Below, one piece after another: positions 8,658-16,102 of a DNA stretch of 64,000 bases. Under the pieces are notes generated by a model, which did not search any database, was not told where the DNA came from, and saw nothing but the letters and a program-made list of their open reading frames with translations. This DNA comes from Desulfobacteraceae bacterium. Its GTDB lineage: Bacteria; Desulfobacterota; Desulfobacteria; Desulfobacterales; UBA5852. Position numbers and translations under genes: made by a program. Every line of letters starts with the position of its first letter. Position 1 is the stretch's first letter. Where the stretch lies: NCBI GenBank assembly GCA_014237395.1, contig JABZFP010000029.1, forward strand, positions 424,537 to 488,536, given 5' to 3'.

Positions 8658-9062
8658 ATGGGTATGATGAAAGAGTTCAAAGAGTTTGCCGTCAAGGGAA
8701 ATGTTATCGATATGGCGGTCGGCATCGTTATTGGCGGTGCATTCGGTAAGATTGTTTCGTCCTTTGTTGCGGATGTCATCATGCCGCCGATCGGCGTGCT
8801 TATCGGAGGCATCAATTTCTCCAATTTGGCATTTACGATCAAGGAAGCTGCGGGAGATGTGCCGGCTGTTGTCCTCGGTTATGGAAAGTTTATCCAGACG
8901 GCTGTGGATTTTACCATTATCGCATTCGCCATCTTTATGGTTATCAAAGCCATAAACTCCCTCAAGCGCAAAGAGGAAGAGGCTCCCGCGGCGCCGCCCG
9001 AACCCTCAAAAGAAGAAGTATTGCTTACGGAAATACGTGATTTACTGAAGAAGCCGGCGTAA
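8658..9062 (+). CDS. mscL: Large-conductance mechanosensitive channel
   Basis: A 134-residue MscL, the usual length. It forms a homopentameric inner-membrane pore that opens under membrane tension on hypo-osmotic shock. The N-terminal amphipathic helix ([20 protein letters not shown]) leads into TM1, with the pore-lining glycine-rich [23 protein letters not shown]2 follows ([18 protein letters not shown]), then the acidic/basic C-terminal helix. I start at ATG 8658, with AAAGGGAGA upstream, rather than at the in-frame ATG 63 bases earlier. Confidence 0.97.
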   Translation: MGMMKEFKEFAVKGNVIDMAVGIVIGGAFGKIVSSFVADVIMPPIGVLIGGINFSNLAFTIKEAAGDVPAVVLGYGKFIQTAVDFTIIAFAIFMVIKAINSLKRKEEEAPAAPPEPSKEEVLLTEIRDLLKKPA

Positions 9063-9090
9063 CCGGCTTTCAGAATCTTGCGACATATCG

Positions 9091-9132
9091 CCGCTAATCA
9101 GCTTGGGAATCTTTGCATCAGCGGATTAGCGG
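9091..9132 (+). terminator. Possible hairpin after mscL
   Basis: CCGCTAATC (9091-9099) and GATTAGCGG (9124-9132) form a perfect 9-bp inverted repeat about 30 bases after the mscL stop. No U-run follows, so it is at best a weak terminator or an mRNA-stabilising hairpin. Confidence 0.3.
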
Positions 9133-9261
9133 TGATCGCCATTTCCGATAGAATAAAGGTCGTTCGGCATTGGTCCAATAAGAGGATCCGGTGGGGATGT
9201 TGGATAAGCCCGATCGCATCAGGAATCGGCCGCGACCGGCACGGGCCTCCCGTTGTGGGTA

Positions 9262-9327
9262 TGCTCGACGATGAATGATCCGACCCACACCTTCCTGACC
9301 ACCTCGAGGGGAGCTTTTTCGGCTATT
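9262..9327 (-). pseudogene. Remnant of a DUF3108 gene (C-terminal fragment)
   Basis: On the minus strand this stretch encodes AEKAPLEVVRKVWVGSFIVEHT. It corresponds to ADDRKIPLKVVSKVWVGSFYVELA at the end of the intact DUF3108 protein at 13910. At DNA level CCGACCCACACCTTNCTGACCACCT is shared. Only about 22 codons survive, immediately downstream of the thioesterase gene, so it is a relic and not a gene. Confidence 0.6.
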
Positions 9328-9339
9328 TGTGGTTGGGCG

Positions 9340-10134
9340 CTACGCGTGATGCGGGCGGTATTGGGCGATCTGCCGCGAAATCGCCACCAGGTCGCCACTT
9401 TCATCCCAGACCTCCCCATCCTCCTCCAACAGACCGCAGGTGATGAAACGGGTGCGGAAGATGCATTTCAGCCACCCGGTGACCGGCAGTTTCCGGATAT
9501 TGACGGAGCACTCCAGTGTCGGCACCCAGGCCACCATTCCCTCGGAAGTGAGCACCGCCGGCGGGAACGCATCCGCGGCCAACATGATCGCAGGCACGTC
9601 CAAGGCCCGGTCATCTTTGAATCTGATCCAGCCCTTGATCTCGGAACGGTCGGACAATTTTCCTTCGAACCATCCGGCACACGCAGGGTCCAAGCGAATG
9701 TCCATCCGCCCATACAAGGTGTAGTCCGGCATCTCAGGCACGGCGATGCATTCCTCGGGCTTTCTGATGTCCGGGGCCTCTGTATGATAGCGCTCGAGAA
9801 GGCATTCCGTTTTCTCATCGGTAAACGTGCCGAAGGCGCGAACCCGCTCCTCTCCATTCTGCTCCAGCCTTGCTTCCAGCCGGTCGAACTGCCTGGACAG
9901 GGACATTCGCGCCACCTTTACGGTGGCGTCGCCTGGATGGCATCGATTCAAAAAGTTGGCCGTGACGATGGGGGAGGTTTTCATCCGGCTGGACTGCAAC
10001 AGGGCGTTTGTCATGAAAGCCATCAGGTAACCGCCGTTGGGTACGCCGCTGATGGACCAGTTTGCTGCGATGGAACCCGTGTAGCAATCGGCGTCGGCCA
10101 ATTCAACGGCGATATCCTGATCGAATTGATGCAT
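9340..10134 (-). CDS. TesB-like acyl-CoA thioesterase (double hotdog)
   Basis: A 264-residue thioesterase-superfamily protein predicted to hydrolyse acyl-CoA to free acid and CoA in the cytoplasm. The N-terminal hotdog shows NWSISGVPNGGYLMAFMTNAL, where the helix packs against the sheet, followed by TANFLNRCHPGDATVKV. The second half has AADAFPPAVLTSEGMVAWVPTLECSVNIR. I place the start at 10134, where GGAGGG precedes the ATG by 6 bases; the frame extends 8 codons further without a site. It lies 66 bases downstream of the Old Yellow Enzyme gene on the same strand, probably one transcript. Confidence 0.8.
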   Translation of the reverse strand: MHQFDQDIAVELADADCYTGSIAANWSISGVPNGGYLMAFMTNALLQSSRMKTSPIVTANFLNRCHPGDATVKVARMSLSRQFDRLEARLEQNGEERVRAFGTFTDEKTECLLERYHTEAPDIRKPEECIAVPEMPDYTLYGRMDIRLDPACAGWFEGKLSDRSEIKGWIRFKDDRALDVPAIMLAADAFPPAVLTSEGMVAWVPTLECSVNIRKLPVTGWLKCIFRTRFITCGLLEEDGEVWDESGDLVAISRQIAQYRPHHA

Positions 10135-10200
10135 GAGAGCCCTCCAGACGCGACGCACTGCGCTTTTTTTTAATACGTTGCGTCCCCGCAGTTAAATTGC

Positions 10201-11310
10201 TCAAGCAGGTGTCTTTTCATTTTCCTCCACCACGCACAAAATCCCCTGGCCTTTCATGGCCGGACCGAAGCAGAGGTTGTCGGATTTGCATCTGGCCGGA
10301 GCGGTGTCGCCGGACTGCCACCGTTTAATCAAACCGGGCTCGCGGATAAAGGGCCGGCTCATGGAGATATAGTCCGCTGTTCCATCGGCGATGGTTTGCC
10401 GGGCGACATTCAGTGAGCGCATGCCGCCCACCAGGATCAAAGGCAAATCCATCGCCTTTTTATAGGCAGCGGCGGCTTCCTTGAAATAGGCTTCTTTTTC
10501 CTCCTTGTTGATAGCGGCGCGGCTGGGGGACAGTTTGCCGGATGTCAGGGTACCCCCGGAAAGCTCGATGGCATCGATCCCGGCATCGGCCAGCAGCTTT
10601 GCGGCGGCAACGGAATCTTCCACCGTCAGACCGTTTTCAATGCAGTCCTCACTGTTGATTTTGATCAACACCGGGTATTGCTTGCCGACAGCGCCCCGGA
10701 TGGCATTGAGAATTTCCAGATGAACCCTTGCCCGGTTTTCGATGGAACCGCCGTATTCGTCATCCCGCCGGTTGTAGGCCGGCGACAGAAACTGGCTGAG
10801 CAGATAGCCATGGGCCGAATGCATCTGAACCCCGTCAAACCCGGCCGCCTTGGCACGCCCGGCGGCATCGGCATAGGCCTGAACCAGGTGATGGATATCT
10901 TCCTTGGTCAGTTCATGGCGGGGGGAATTGGCAAGCCCTTCAAAATCGGACACCACGTGCGGGGCCTGTCCGGTCAGGGCCTTGGCGGCAAAATGGCCGG
11001 CATGGGCCAGTTGGGCCACGATTTTTCCACCGGCCTGGTGAACCGCGTCGCACATCGATGACAGCCCTTCCACCAGTTCGTCCTTATAGAGTCCCAATTG
11101 CCACGGACCGGCCTGGCCTTCGGGGCTGACATAGGCATGGCCGGAGATGATCAGCCCAACCCCGCCTTCCGCCAGCGCCACCATGGTTTGGGTCAACCGG
11201 GGGGTCACCGCACCATCATCGGCGGCCATGCCTTCCCAGGTCGCCGATCGCACGAACCGGTTGGCCAACCGCATGCCGTTTATTTCTGTGGACTCAAATA
11301 ATTTGCTCAT
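10201..11310 (-). CDS. NADH:flavin oxidoreductase (Old Yellow Enzyme family)
   Basis: A 369-residue FMN-dependent TIM-barrel ene-reductase. Conserved elements: ANRFVRSATWEGMA at the N-terminus, QLAHAGHFA, GFDGVQMHSAHGYLLSQFLS (substrate-binding His pair), SPAYNRRDDEYGGS, and the FMN phosphate site GGMRSLNVAR. The C-terminus has CKSDNLCFGPAMKGQGILC. That looks like the cluster-binding region of 2,4-dienoyl-CoA reductases with one cysteine replaced by Asp and the reductase C-terminal half missing. Its redox partner and substrate are unknown. Probably cotranscribed with the downstream thioesterase, hinting at unsaturated acyl or enoate metabolism. Confidence 0.92.
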   Translation of the reverse strand: MSKLFESTEINGMRLANRFVRSATWEGMAADDGAVTPRLTQTMVALAEGGVGLIISGHAYVSPEGQAGPWQLGLYKDELVEGLSSMCDAVHQAGGKIVAQLAHAGHFAAKALTGQAPHVVSDFEGLANSPRHELTKEDIHHLVQAYADAAGRAKAAGFDGVQMHSAHGYLLSQFLSPAYNRRDDEYGGSIENRARVHLEILNAIRGAVGKQYPVLIKINSEDCIENGLTVEDSVAAAKLLADAGIDAIELSGGTLTSGKLSPSRAAINKEEKEAYFKEAAAAYKKAMDLPLILVGGMRSLNVARQTIADGTADYISMSRPFIREPGLIKRWQSGDTAPARCKSDNLCFGPAMKGQGILCVVEENEKTPA

Positions 11311-11779
11311 TTTTTATTCCTATCGGTTAGAGTTTGATGATCAATATTTGAATTCAGTGTATCAATTTCTGGTCCCCACGAAAAGAGGCATATATGACAC
11401 AAAACAAGCCAAAACGGCCATTTTGGTCTGTTTCCCACGGTATCCATGACACGGCCGGCCGACTTATGGCTAGCCCGGATATTTCACGCCCCTGATGTGC
11501 TCAGTGACAAGGCATTCAAGGGTGAAGTCGTAGTGAACTACTGCGAACCCTTGATAACACAGTCAATGAGCACATCAGGGAGCGCCCTTCAGGTGAAATC
11601 TTTGCTAAGTGTAACCGAAAAAGATCAGTGACAAATCGTACCTGTCTCGATGAAACCATTTCAAGCGACAACAAATGGACAGCATTATCTTTACAACATT
11701 TGTAGGAAAGATTTCATGAAATATTCGGGCTAACGGTGAGAGGGGGAATAGGGGGTAAACGGGAACAAGCTCGATGGCA
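11311..11779. other. Intergenic region holding a MITE
   Basis: No gene is seen in this gap. Its main content is the 262-bp terminal-inverted-repeat element at 11471-11732; the promoter of the Old Yellow Enzyme gene must lie in its left part. Confidence 0.6.
11471..11732. mobile_element. MITE-like element with 16-bp terminal inverted repeats
   Basis: The ends TAGCCCGGATATTTCA (11471-11486) and TGAAATATTCGGGCTA (11717-11732) are inverted copies, 15 of 16 matching. The outermost TA on both sides could be a TA target duplication, as for Tc1/mariner-IS630 elements. Inside is a nested hairpin: CCTGATGTGCTCA (11491-11503) pairs with 11567-11579, TCAAGGGT (11516-11523) with ACCCTTGA (11547-11554), and GTAGT with ACTAC at the tip. 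There is no transposase reading frame, so it would be non-autonomous. Confidence 0.65.
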
Positions 11780-12214
11780 TCAGAAGTTGGCCGCAACAGG
11801 TTCGGCGGGCGCGTCGGTAAGCTCCACGAAAAAAGAGCCGACCCACACCTTGCTGACCACTTTGAGGGGGATTTTACGCTTGTCGGCCGAGATCCAGAGG
11901 AGAAAGCGCGGCTTTTTACTTTTCTTGAAAATCCCTCCCGCCTTGCGGACATCCGGTTCGATCAGGAAGGCCGGCCAGGCGCGGCCGCCAACCGTGATGG
12001 TTTCCTGCCGCACCACCAGTGCTTCGGCCGGATGAATCTTTTTCCCGCTGTTGAGGGGCCGGGTCACCGTCATTCCCGCCGTCAGGGGGAGGGACCGGAC
12101 GTAGTAGAGGATGGAGAGCATATCCAGCGTGCCGTCAGGCAGGGGAACGCTGCGGCTCGTTTTGCCTCTTTTTATATAATCGGCAATGCCCCGATCCCAA
12201 TCGAATTGTCTCAC
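11780..12214 (-). pseudogene. Truncated DUF3108 gene copy (C-terminal two thirds)
   Basis: The open 144-residue frame is almost identical to residues 80-223 of the intact DUF3108 protein at 13910-14581: it begins QFDWDRGIADYIKRGKTSR and ends KVWVGSFFVELT. The signal peptide and first 80 residues are missing. The identity stops abruptly at 12205 in the DNA, and upstream sequence is unrelated. Without an export signal the product is unlikely to work, so I call it a gene fragment. Confidence 0.75.
11832..12205. repeat. 374-bp direct repeat, left copy
   Basis: Aligns without gaps to 13959-14332 in the same orientation. I count about 20 differences, roughly 95 percent identity. Both ends are sharp. 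The two copies bracket the exported phosphatase-type gene at 12587. Confidence 0.85.
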
Positions 12215-12586
12215 CTATTGACCCAAGCCACTGATATCTGATAACAAAATTTATCCTGCCCACCGAAGGCGGCATAAAAGCGGTTTTAAAAAATGGTAAG
12301 GGATCAGTATCAGCACTTCCCGGGCATATTGAACGCTCACCGTTGACACCTATGCATGTCTCTGGTGGTCCTGTTTCAGGATTTTTCTTCCTACCATGCA
12401 TGCCCGATAAACAGGTTGAACCGTCATGGCGATACCCCTCAAATGCATCTTCCTGGCTCCCGGCAAAGCGTAGTCGGCTTTGACGGGAGAGTTTAAGGGG
12501 CTTAAACGACATGACCAGGCGCAACCGCCTGTCTTTCACAATCCATTTCAAAACATCGATAACCCAACACACAGGAAAGGCGGCTT
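12215..12586. other. Intergenic region with structured leader upstream of the exported phosphatase-type gene
   Basis: No gene is supported. It contains the strong hairpin at 12457-12489. The left boundary is the breakpoint of the truncated DUF3108 copy. Confidence 0.55.
12457..12489 (+). other. Strong stem-loop in the 5' leader
   Basis: CTCCCG-GCAAAGC pairs with GGCTTTG-CGGGAG with a single mismatched A and a short loop. It is further enclosed by CCCCT (about 12435) and AGGGG (about 12497). It lies about 100 bases before the start at 12587, where an RNA leader element or attenuator could sit. I compared it with the c-di-GMP-I riboswitch and the conserved core is absent. Confidence 0.4.
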
Positions 12587-13756
12587 ATGATGAAATCGTC
12601 GACTGTACATCCCAAGAAAGGCATCGTCCATTTCGCTGTAGTCCTAACCTTGGCCCTGATCATTCAATTACCAGCTTTAGCAGGAGCGGAAGAACTCAGG
12701 GTCATGACCCGCAATCTATACCTGGGGGCTGAAATTCAATCCCTTGCTGCCGCAGGCTCCTATGAAGAATTTTTGGACGGCGTGGAGGATGCCTTGATGC
12801 AGATCGCGGCCAACAACTTCTCCGAGCGGGCCGAGGCCCTCGCGGCTGAGATCGTCGAGAAAAAACCGCATCTCGTAGGACTTCAAGAGGTTTACGACTT
12901 CAAACTGAACGGCGGTAATTATCCCTGTCCACCATTCTGTGACTACTTGGGCGAGCTTCTATTGCAGATAGAAGCCCAGGGTGCGAGCTATCGACCGGTC
13001 GCCACTGTTAAAAACTTTGACATCACCATTCCTTTCTTTGATGGAATGATCGTAAGTGTCCTCGATCGTGATGTCATACTGGTTCGGGATGACGTGGAAA
13101 CCGCAGATGTCGATGTGTCCGGGTTCTGTCCCGACAGGGTTTCCGATGACAAAAACGGTTGCAACTATCAGCTTGTGGCCAGTGCCGAAATACCACCGCC
13201 GGATGAATCCTCAGACCCTCTCACAATCGATTTCACGCGCAGTTTTGTCGCCATAGACGCCTGGATCGACGATTATCCCGTAAGGGTGGTCAATACCCAC
13301 TTGGAGGTCCGGTACCCCGATCCCGACAACCCGTTTTCGCCATTTATCCAGGCCGCACAAGCCCAGGAATTGACCATTTTTTTGCAATTGTTCCCAAACG
13401 AGGAGGGCGGTCCCACCCTTCTGCTGGGTGATATAAACTCATCCCCTGCAGATGAGCCCATTCGAACGCAATTACCATTCGGCACCATCGTCCCACCTTA
13501 TATGCAACTGGTAAACGCCGGTTATTTCGATGCATGGCCCCTCAGGCCCGGGAAACCAAAGGGGTTTACGTGCTGCTTTGGCGAAGATCTTTCGGAGAAA
13601 GCGGATCTTTACGAACGCATCGACATCATTTTTTCCAGCGAAAAGCCCAACAGGGTTCGCGCCAATGTCGTCGGCAACAGCCCATCCGATCGCACCGACT
13701 CCGGACTCTGGCCCTCGGATCACGCGGGCTTGGCGGGCAGACTGCGATTCCCGTGA
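12587..13756 (+). CDS. Exported endonuclease/exonuclease/phosphatase family protein
   Basis: A 389-residue protein with a signal peptide (hydrophobic FAVVLTLALIIQLPALAGA, residues about 16-34). The metal-dependent EEP (DNase I/sphingomyelinase-like) fold follows: MTRNLYLGAE, VGLQEVYDF (metal-binding Glu), RVVNTHLEV, LLGDINSSP, ERIDIIF and SDHAGL (catalytic Asp-His). It could cleave nucleic acid, inositol phosphates or phospholipid headgroups outside the cytoplasm; the substrate is not deducible. AGGAAAGG precedes ATG 12587 (ATG 12590 is an alternative). It is bracketed by a 374-bp direct repeat, so it may be gained or lost as a unit. Confidence 0.85.
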   Translation: MMKSSTVHPKKGIVHFAVVLTLALIIQLPALAGAEELRVMTRNLYLGAEIQSLAAAGSYEEFLDGVEDALMQIAANNFSERAEALAAEIVEKKPHLVGLQEVYDFKLNGGNYPCPPFCDYLGELLLQIEAQGASYRPVATVKNFDITIPFFDGMIVSVLDRDVILVRDDVETADVDVSGFCPDRVSDDKNGCNYQLVASAEIPPPDESSDPLTIDFTRSFVAIDAWIDDYPVRVVNTHLEVRYPDPDNPFSPFIQAAQAQELTIFLQLFPNEEGGPTLLLGDINSSPADEPIRTQLPFGTIVPPYMQLVNAGYFDAWPLRPGKPKGFTCCFGEDLSEKADLYERIDIIFSSEKPNRVRANVVGNSPSDRTDSGLWPSDHAGLAGRLRFP

Positions 13757-13813
13757 AACCGCGAAAGTGCGATGACATTATAATTTGAAAGGTGTTGTCA
13801 TCTTTCATGCATG

Positions 13814-13848
13814 GGGTGCCGATTAAAGCAAAATATCGGCACCCTCTT
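13814..13848 (+). terminator. Intrinsic terminator after the EEP gene
   Basis: GGGTGCCGAT (13814-13823) and ATCGGCACCC (13835-13844) form a perfect 10-bp stem followed by TCTTTC. It lies between convergent genes (EEP on plus, DUF3108 on minus) and may work in both directions. Confidence 0.75.
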
Positions 13849-13909
13849 TCATATGGCATTCACGTAGCTCACCAGAAATACCATGCGAAAGCGGGAAGAC
13901 AGGCTGGCT

Positions 13910-14581
13910 TCAAGAAAACCTTTTCGATCCGTCCGGTGGAGATGCCAGTTCGACATAGAAAGAGCCGACCCACACCTTGCTGACCACCTTGAGGGGGATT
14001 TTACGGTCGTCGGCGGAGATCCATAGAAGAAAGCGCGGCTTTTTACTTTTCTTGAAAATCCCGCCCGCCTTGCGGACATCCGGTTCGATCAGGAAGGCCG
14101 GCCAAGCACGGCCGCCAACCAGGATGGTTTCTTTCCGCACCACCAGTGCTTGGGCCAGATGAATCTTTTTCCCACTGTTGATGGGGCGGGTCACCGTCAT
14201 TCCCGCCGTCAACGGGAGGGACCGGACGTAGTAGAGGATGGAGAGCATATCCAGCGTGCCGTCAGGCAGGGGAACGCTGCGGCTCGTTTTGCCTCTTTTT
14301 ATATAATCGGCAATGCCCCGATCCCAATCGAACGGAAACAAAACGTCCAGGGCCGGATAGGTGCGTGCCTGGAATACAAAATGATAGGCCGGTTCGCCCC
14401 GGATCTGCGCCACCGGCCGCACCTCGAGGCTCACCCGCGCCACCGGCACCTGCTCCCAGCGCACCTCGTAGAGAAGCTTTTCCCCCGGTGCGAATGGCAG
14501 AGGACCGGCCAAGCAGGTAGCCGCCCACAGTAGCAGACATGCGGTTAACATCGAAAACTTGATTATTTTGGAGAATGGCAT
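13910..14581 (-). CDS. DUF3108 domain-containing exported protein
   Basis: A 223-residue protein. A signal peptide (MPFSKIIKFSMLTACLLLWAATCLA) is followed by PFAPGEKLLYEVRWEQVPVARVSLEV, the typical opening of DUF3108 proteins, which are predicted periplasmic beta-rich proteins of unknown role. The later DRGIADYIKRGKTSR and PLKVVSKVWVGSFYVEL segments are shared with a truncated copy at 11780 and a remnant at 9262. This is the only intact copy in the window. It converges on the EEP gene. Confidence 0.85.
   Translation of the reverse strand: MPFSKIIKFSMLTACLLLWAATCLAGPLPFAPGEKLLYEVRWEQVPVARVSLEVRPVAQIRGEPAYHFVFQARTYPALDVLFPFDWDRGIADYIKRGKTSRSVPLPDGTLDMLSILYYVRSLPLTAGMTVTRPINSGKKIHLAQALVVRKETILVGGRAWPAFLIEPDVRKAGGIFKKSKKPRFLLWISADDRKIPLKVVSKVWVGSFYVELASPPDGSKRFS
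13959..14332. repeat. 374-bp direct repeat, right copy
   Basis: This is the C-terminal part of the intact DUF3108 gene and the partner of 11832-12205. The intact gene continues past the breakpoint at 14332, so this copy is the likely donor. Confidence 0.85.
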
Positions 14582-14666
14582 TGTCTGATGGCCCCCTGCA
14601 CCGCCAAAATCCTCAATTTATTCACAGTTGTTAGGTTAACCGGGTTTATGCTGTTTGGGTCAGTCC

Positions 14667-14820
14667 CTTTGTCCAGCGCTGAGCATAGGAGGCGTGGTCG
14701 GGAATAAGCGCGTGGACTGTCTGAGCCTGCCGAAAGGCAGGCGAGTTTCCACGTGCTCCGGCCATGCCGACGACGCGCAGGGTCAAGCTGGACACGGGCG
14801 TCTTCTTTTGGTTCGTTTTC
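14667..14820 (+). repeat. Interspersed repeat R2, copy A
   Basis: Shares GGCGAGTTTCC-CGTGCTCCGGCCA, GACGCGCAGG, CACGGGCGT and TTCGTTTTC with copy B at 29643-29817, interrupted by a variable middle. The 3' end recurs alone at 7977. Translation gives a recognisable junk peptide (CSGHxxDAQxQAGHGRxLL). Confidence 0.7.
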
Positions 14821-15073
14821 TGCCACGCGGAAGAAAATGAACAATCAAACTCAAGGCATCCCGCCTGACCAGCAGAACCTTTCCGACCATCAACCAAAAC
14901 CGATGGGTTCCGTAAAAAACAAAGACCCCGTATCCGTCACATAAACTAAGTCTGTTCAATATGACGTCCAGGAGGCCATTAAAGTTGACACGAATTCTCG
15001 GATCAGACCAATATCACAACATTTTTTTGACAACCCACCATTCTTTTGATACTGATCCCAAAAGTCTTGCCCC

Positions 15074-15112
15074 ATTCCAGCCGGCACTACCCCGCAGCAC
15101 CGCGCAAGCGGA
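15074..15112 (+). repeat. Interspersed repeat R1, copy 2
   Basis: CCAGCCGGCACTACCCCGCA followed by CGCGCAAGCGG, as at 7361 and 20837. The left flank again carries TTTTTTTGACAACCC and TTTTGATAC. Confidence 0.65.
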
Positions 15113-15273
15113 TGAAACACATGTAAACATTATCGGATATCAGAGTTTTAGAAAAAATCTAATGACAGGGCTGAGCCCGCCAAATATCAAAAAAACAGAG
15201 AAAAAGGCTTCAAAACACCGCTCGCTAAAGCTCGCAGACGACTAATTTTAGGAGGAAATCGCGTAATTATTTA

Positions 15274-15296
15274 GTGGTTAGCAAGGCCAGAACCCC
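15274..15296 (-). repeat. Inverted repeat flanking the defence module, left
   Basis: Read on the minus strand this is GGGGTTCTGGCCTTGCTAAC. It matches imperfectly GGGGTCGGGCCTCGCTAAG at 18583 on the plus strand, so the two genes sit between inverted copies. A third related copy is at 26902. Confidence 0.4.
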
Positions 15297-15325
15297 GCTC
15301 CTTTATATGCATAGGATATTGTACA

Positions 15326-16099
15326 ATGCCCTTTAAAAGTAATGTTTTTGACTCTGAGTGCAGAGAACTAGCGGGTGGTAACCACATACATTTCATCAAT
15401 ATACCTGCACTTGTCGACAAAATAACGACTCACATTGATGCCAGCATAGTTTCGATCTGCGAAGGGGCAACATGTACAGACCTGGCTACCATTAAGCAAC
15501 GTCTTATAGCGTTCTTGACTCCCAAGAAAGGCACTACAACTGAAATGGGGGCAATCGCTGAATTCTTCGGACATCTGTACCTGACCGAGATTGGTTTCAA
15601 CCAAGAATTTCTATTTCTGAATCTGGAGGAAGGCTCAATCAAGAAGGGCTTTGACGGCTATTACTCCCTTGACGATGAAACCTGGATCTACGAAAGCAAA
15701 TCTGGGTCCACAGCGACTGAAGGCATAACACACGAGTCGAAGATCTCATTGGCATACTCGGATCTCAAAGATAAGATTTCTGGCAACCCAGCAAACAACC
15801 CTTGGCAGAATGCATACAACCATGCATGTCATATTGATGTGGGTACCGACGCGAGTATCAGACAAAATCTTAAAGCTCTTGCAAGGGCTTTCACGCAGGG
15901 AACGCGTCAAGACATTGGCTCGTTCAACATCATTCCAGGCTCAACACTGTTCCTTGAGGGTTCTTGGTCAGATATCGACGAAAATGACCTTTCTCCTAAG
16001 CTTGAGCAGCTGATTGACACCTTTAGTTTTACCAAAATCCATATAGTATGCGTCAACAAGGCGTCGATTGATCTTTTTTGGGCCTATCTGGAGAATTAA
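15326..16099 (+). CDS. hamA: HamA-like (DUF1837) nuclease subunit of a Hachiman-type defence system
   Basis: A 257-residue protein. The centre has a PD-(D/E)xK nuclease layout: Glu79 (GAIAEFFG), Asp110 (KKGFDGYY) and Glu123-Ser-Lys125 (IYESKSGS). This matches the DUF1837 nuclease HamA/AbpA of the Hachiman and AbpAB anti-phage systems, in which the helicase partner releases DNA degradation. AGGA precedes ATG 15326. The helicase gene follows after 3 bases, so translation is coupled. The gene is clearly richer in A+T than its surroundings, which indicates recent transfer. Assigned from motif and context; residue-level homology needs a profile search. Confidence 0.8.
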   Translation: MPFKSNVFDSECRELAGGNHIHFINIPALVDKITTHIDASIVSICEGATCTDLATIKQRLIAFLTPKKGTTTEMGAIAEFFGHLYLTEIGFNQEFLFLNLEEGSIKKGFDGYYSLDDETWIYESKSGSTATEGITHESKISLAYSDLKDKISGNPANNPWQNAYNHACHIDVGTDASIRQNLKALARAFTQGTRQDIGSFNIIPGSTLFLEGSWSDIDENDLSPKLEQLIDTFSFTKIHIVCVNKASIDLFWAYLEN

Positions 16100-16102
16100 G
16101 AC

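Larger units (their letters stand above)
14582..15325. other. Gene-free repeat-rich region upstream of the defence genes
   Basis: Contains repeat R2 (14667-14820), repeat R1 copy 2 (15074-15112), an attC-core-like string CGCTCGCTAAAGCTCGCAG near 15217-15235 that resembles the site at 22.5 kb, and the inverted repeat at 15274-15296. Open frames here are products of the repeats, and I see no gene. Confidence 0.55.

Noticed and set aside
9253..10173. 306-codon plus-strand ORF antisense to the thioesterase
   Set aside because: No family-like segments; the minus frame has hotdog motifs and a perfect ribosome-binding site.
11605..11952. Minus-strand ORF bridging the MITE and the truncated DUF3108 copy
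   Set aside because: Out-of-frame shadow of the DUF3108 sequence joined to non-coding MITE DNA.
12340..12500. c-di-GMP-I riboswitch before the EEP gene
   Set aside because: A GCAAAGC string suggested it, but the CACGCACAGGGCAAACC core and the second helix are missing.
14563..14944. ORFs over repeat R2 copy A
   Set aside because: Same repeat-derived peptides, no ribosome-binding sites, overlapping frames on both strands.
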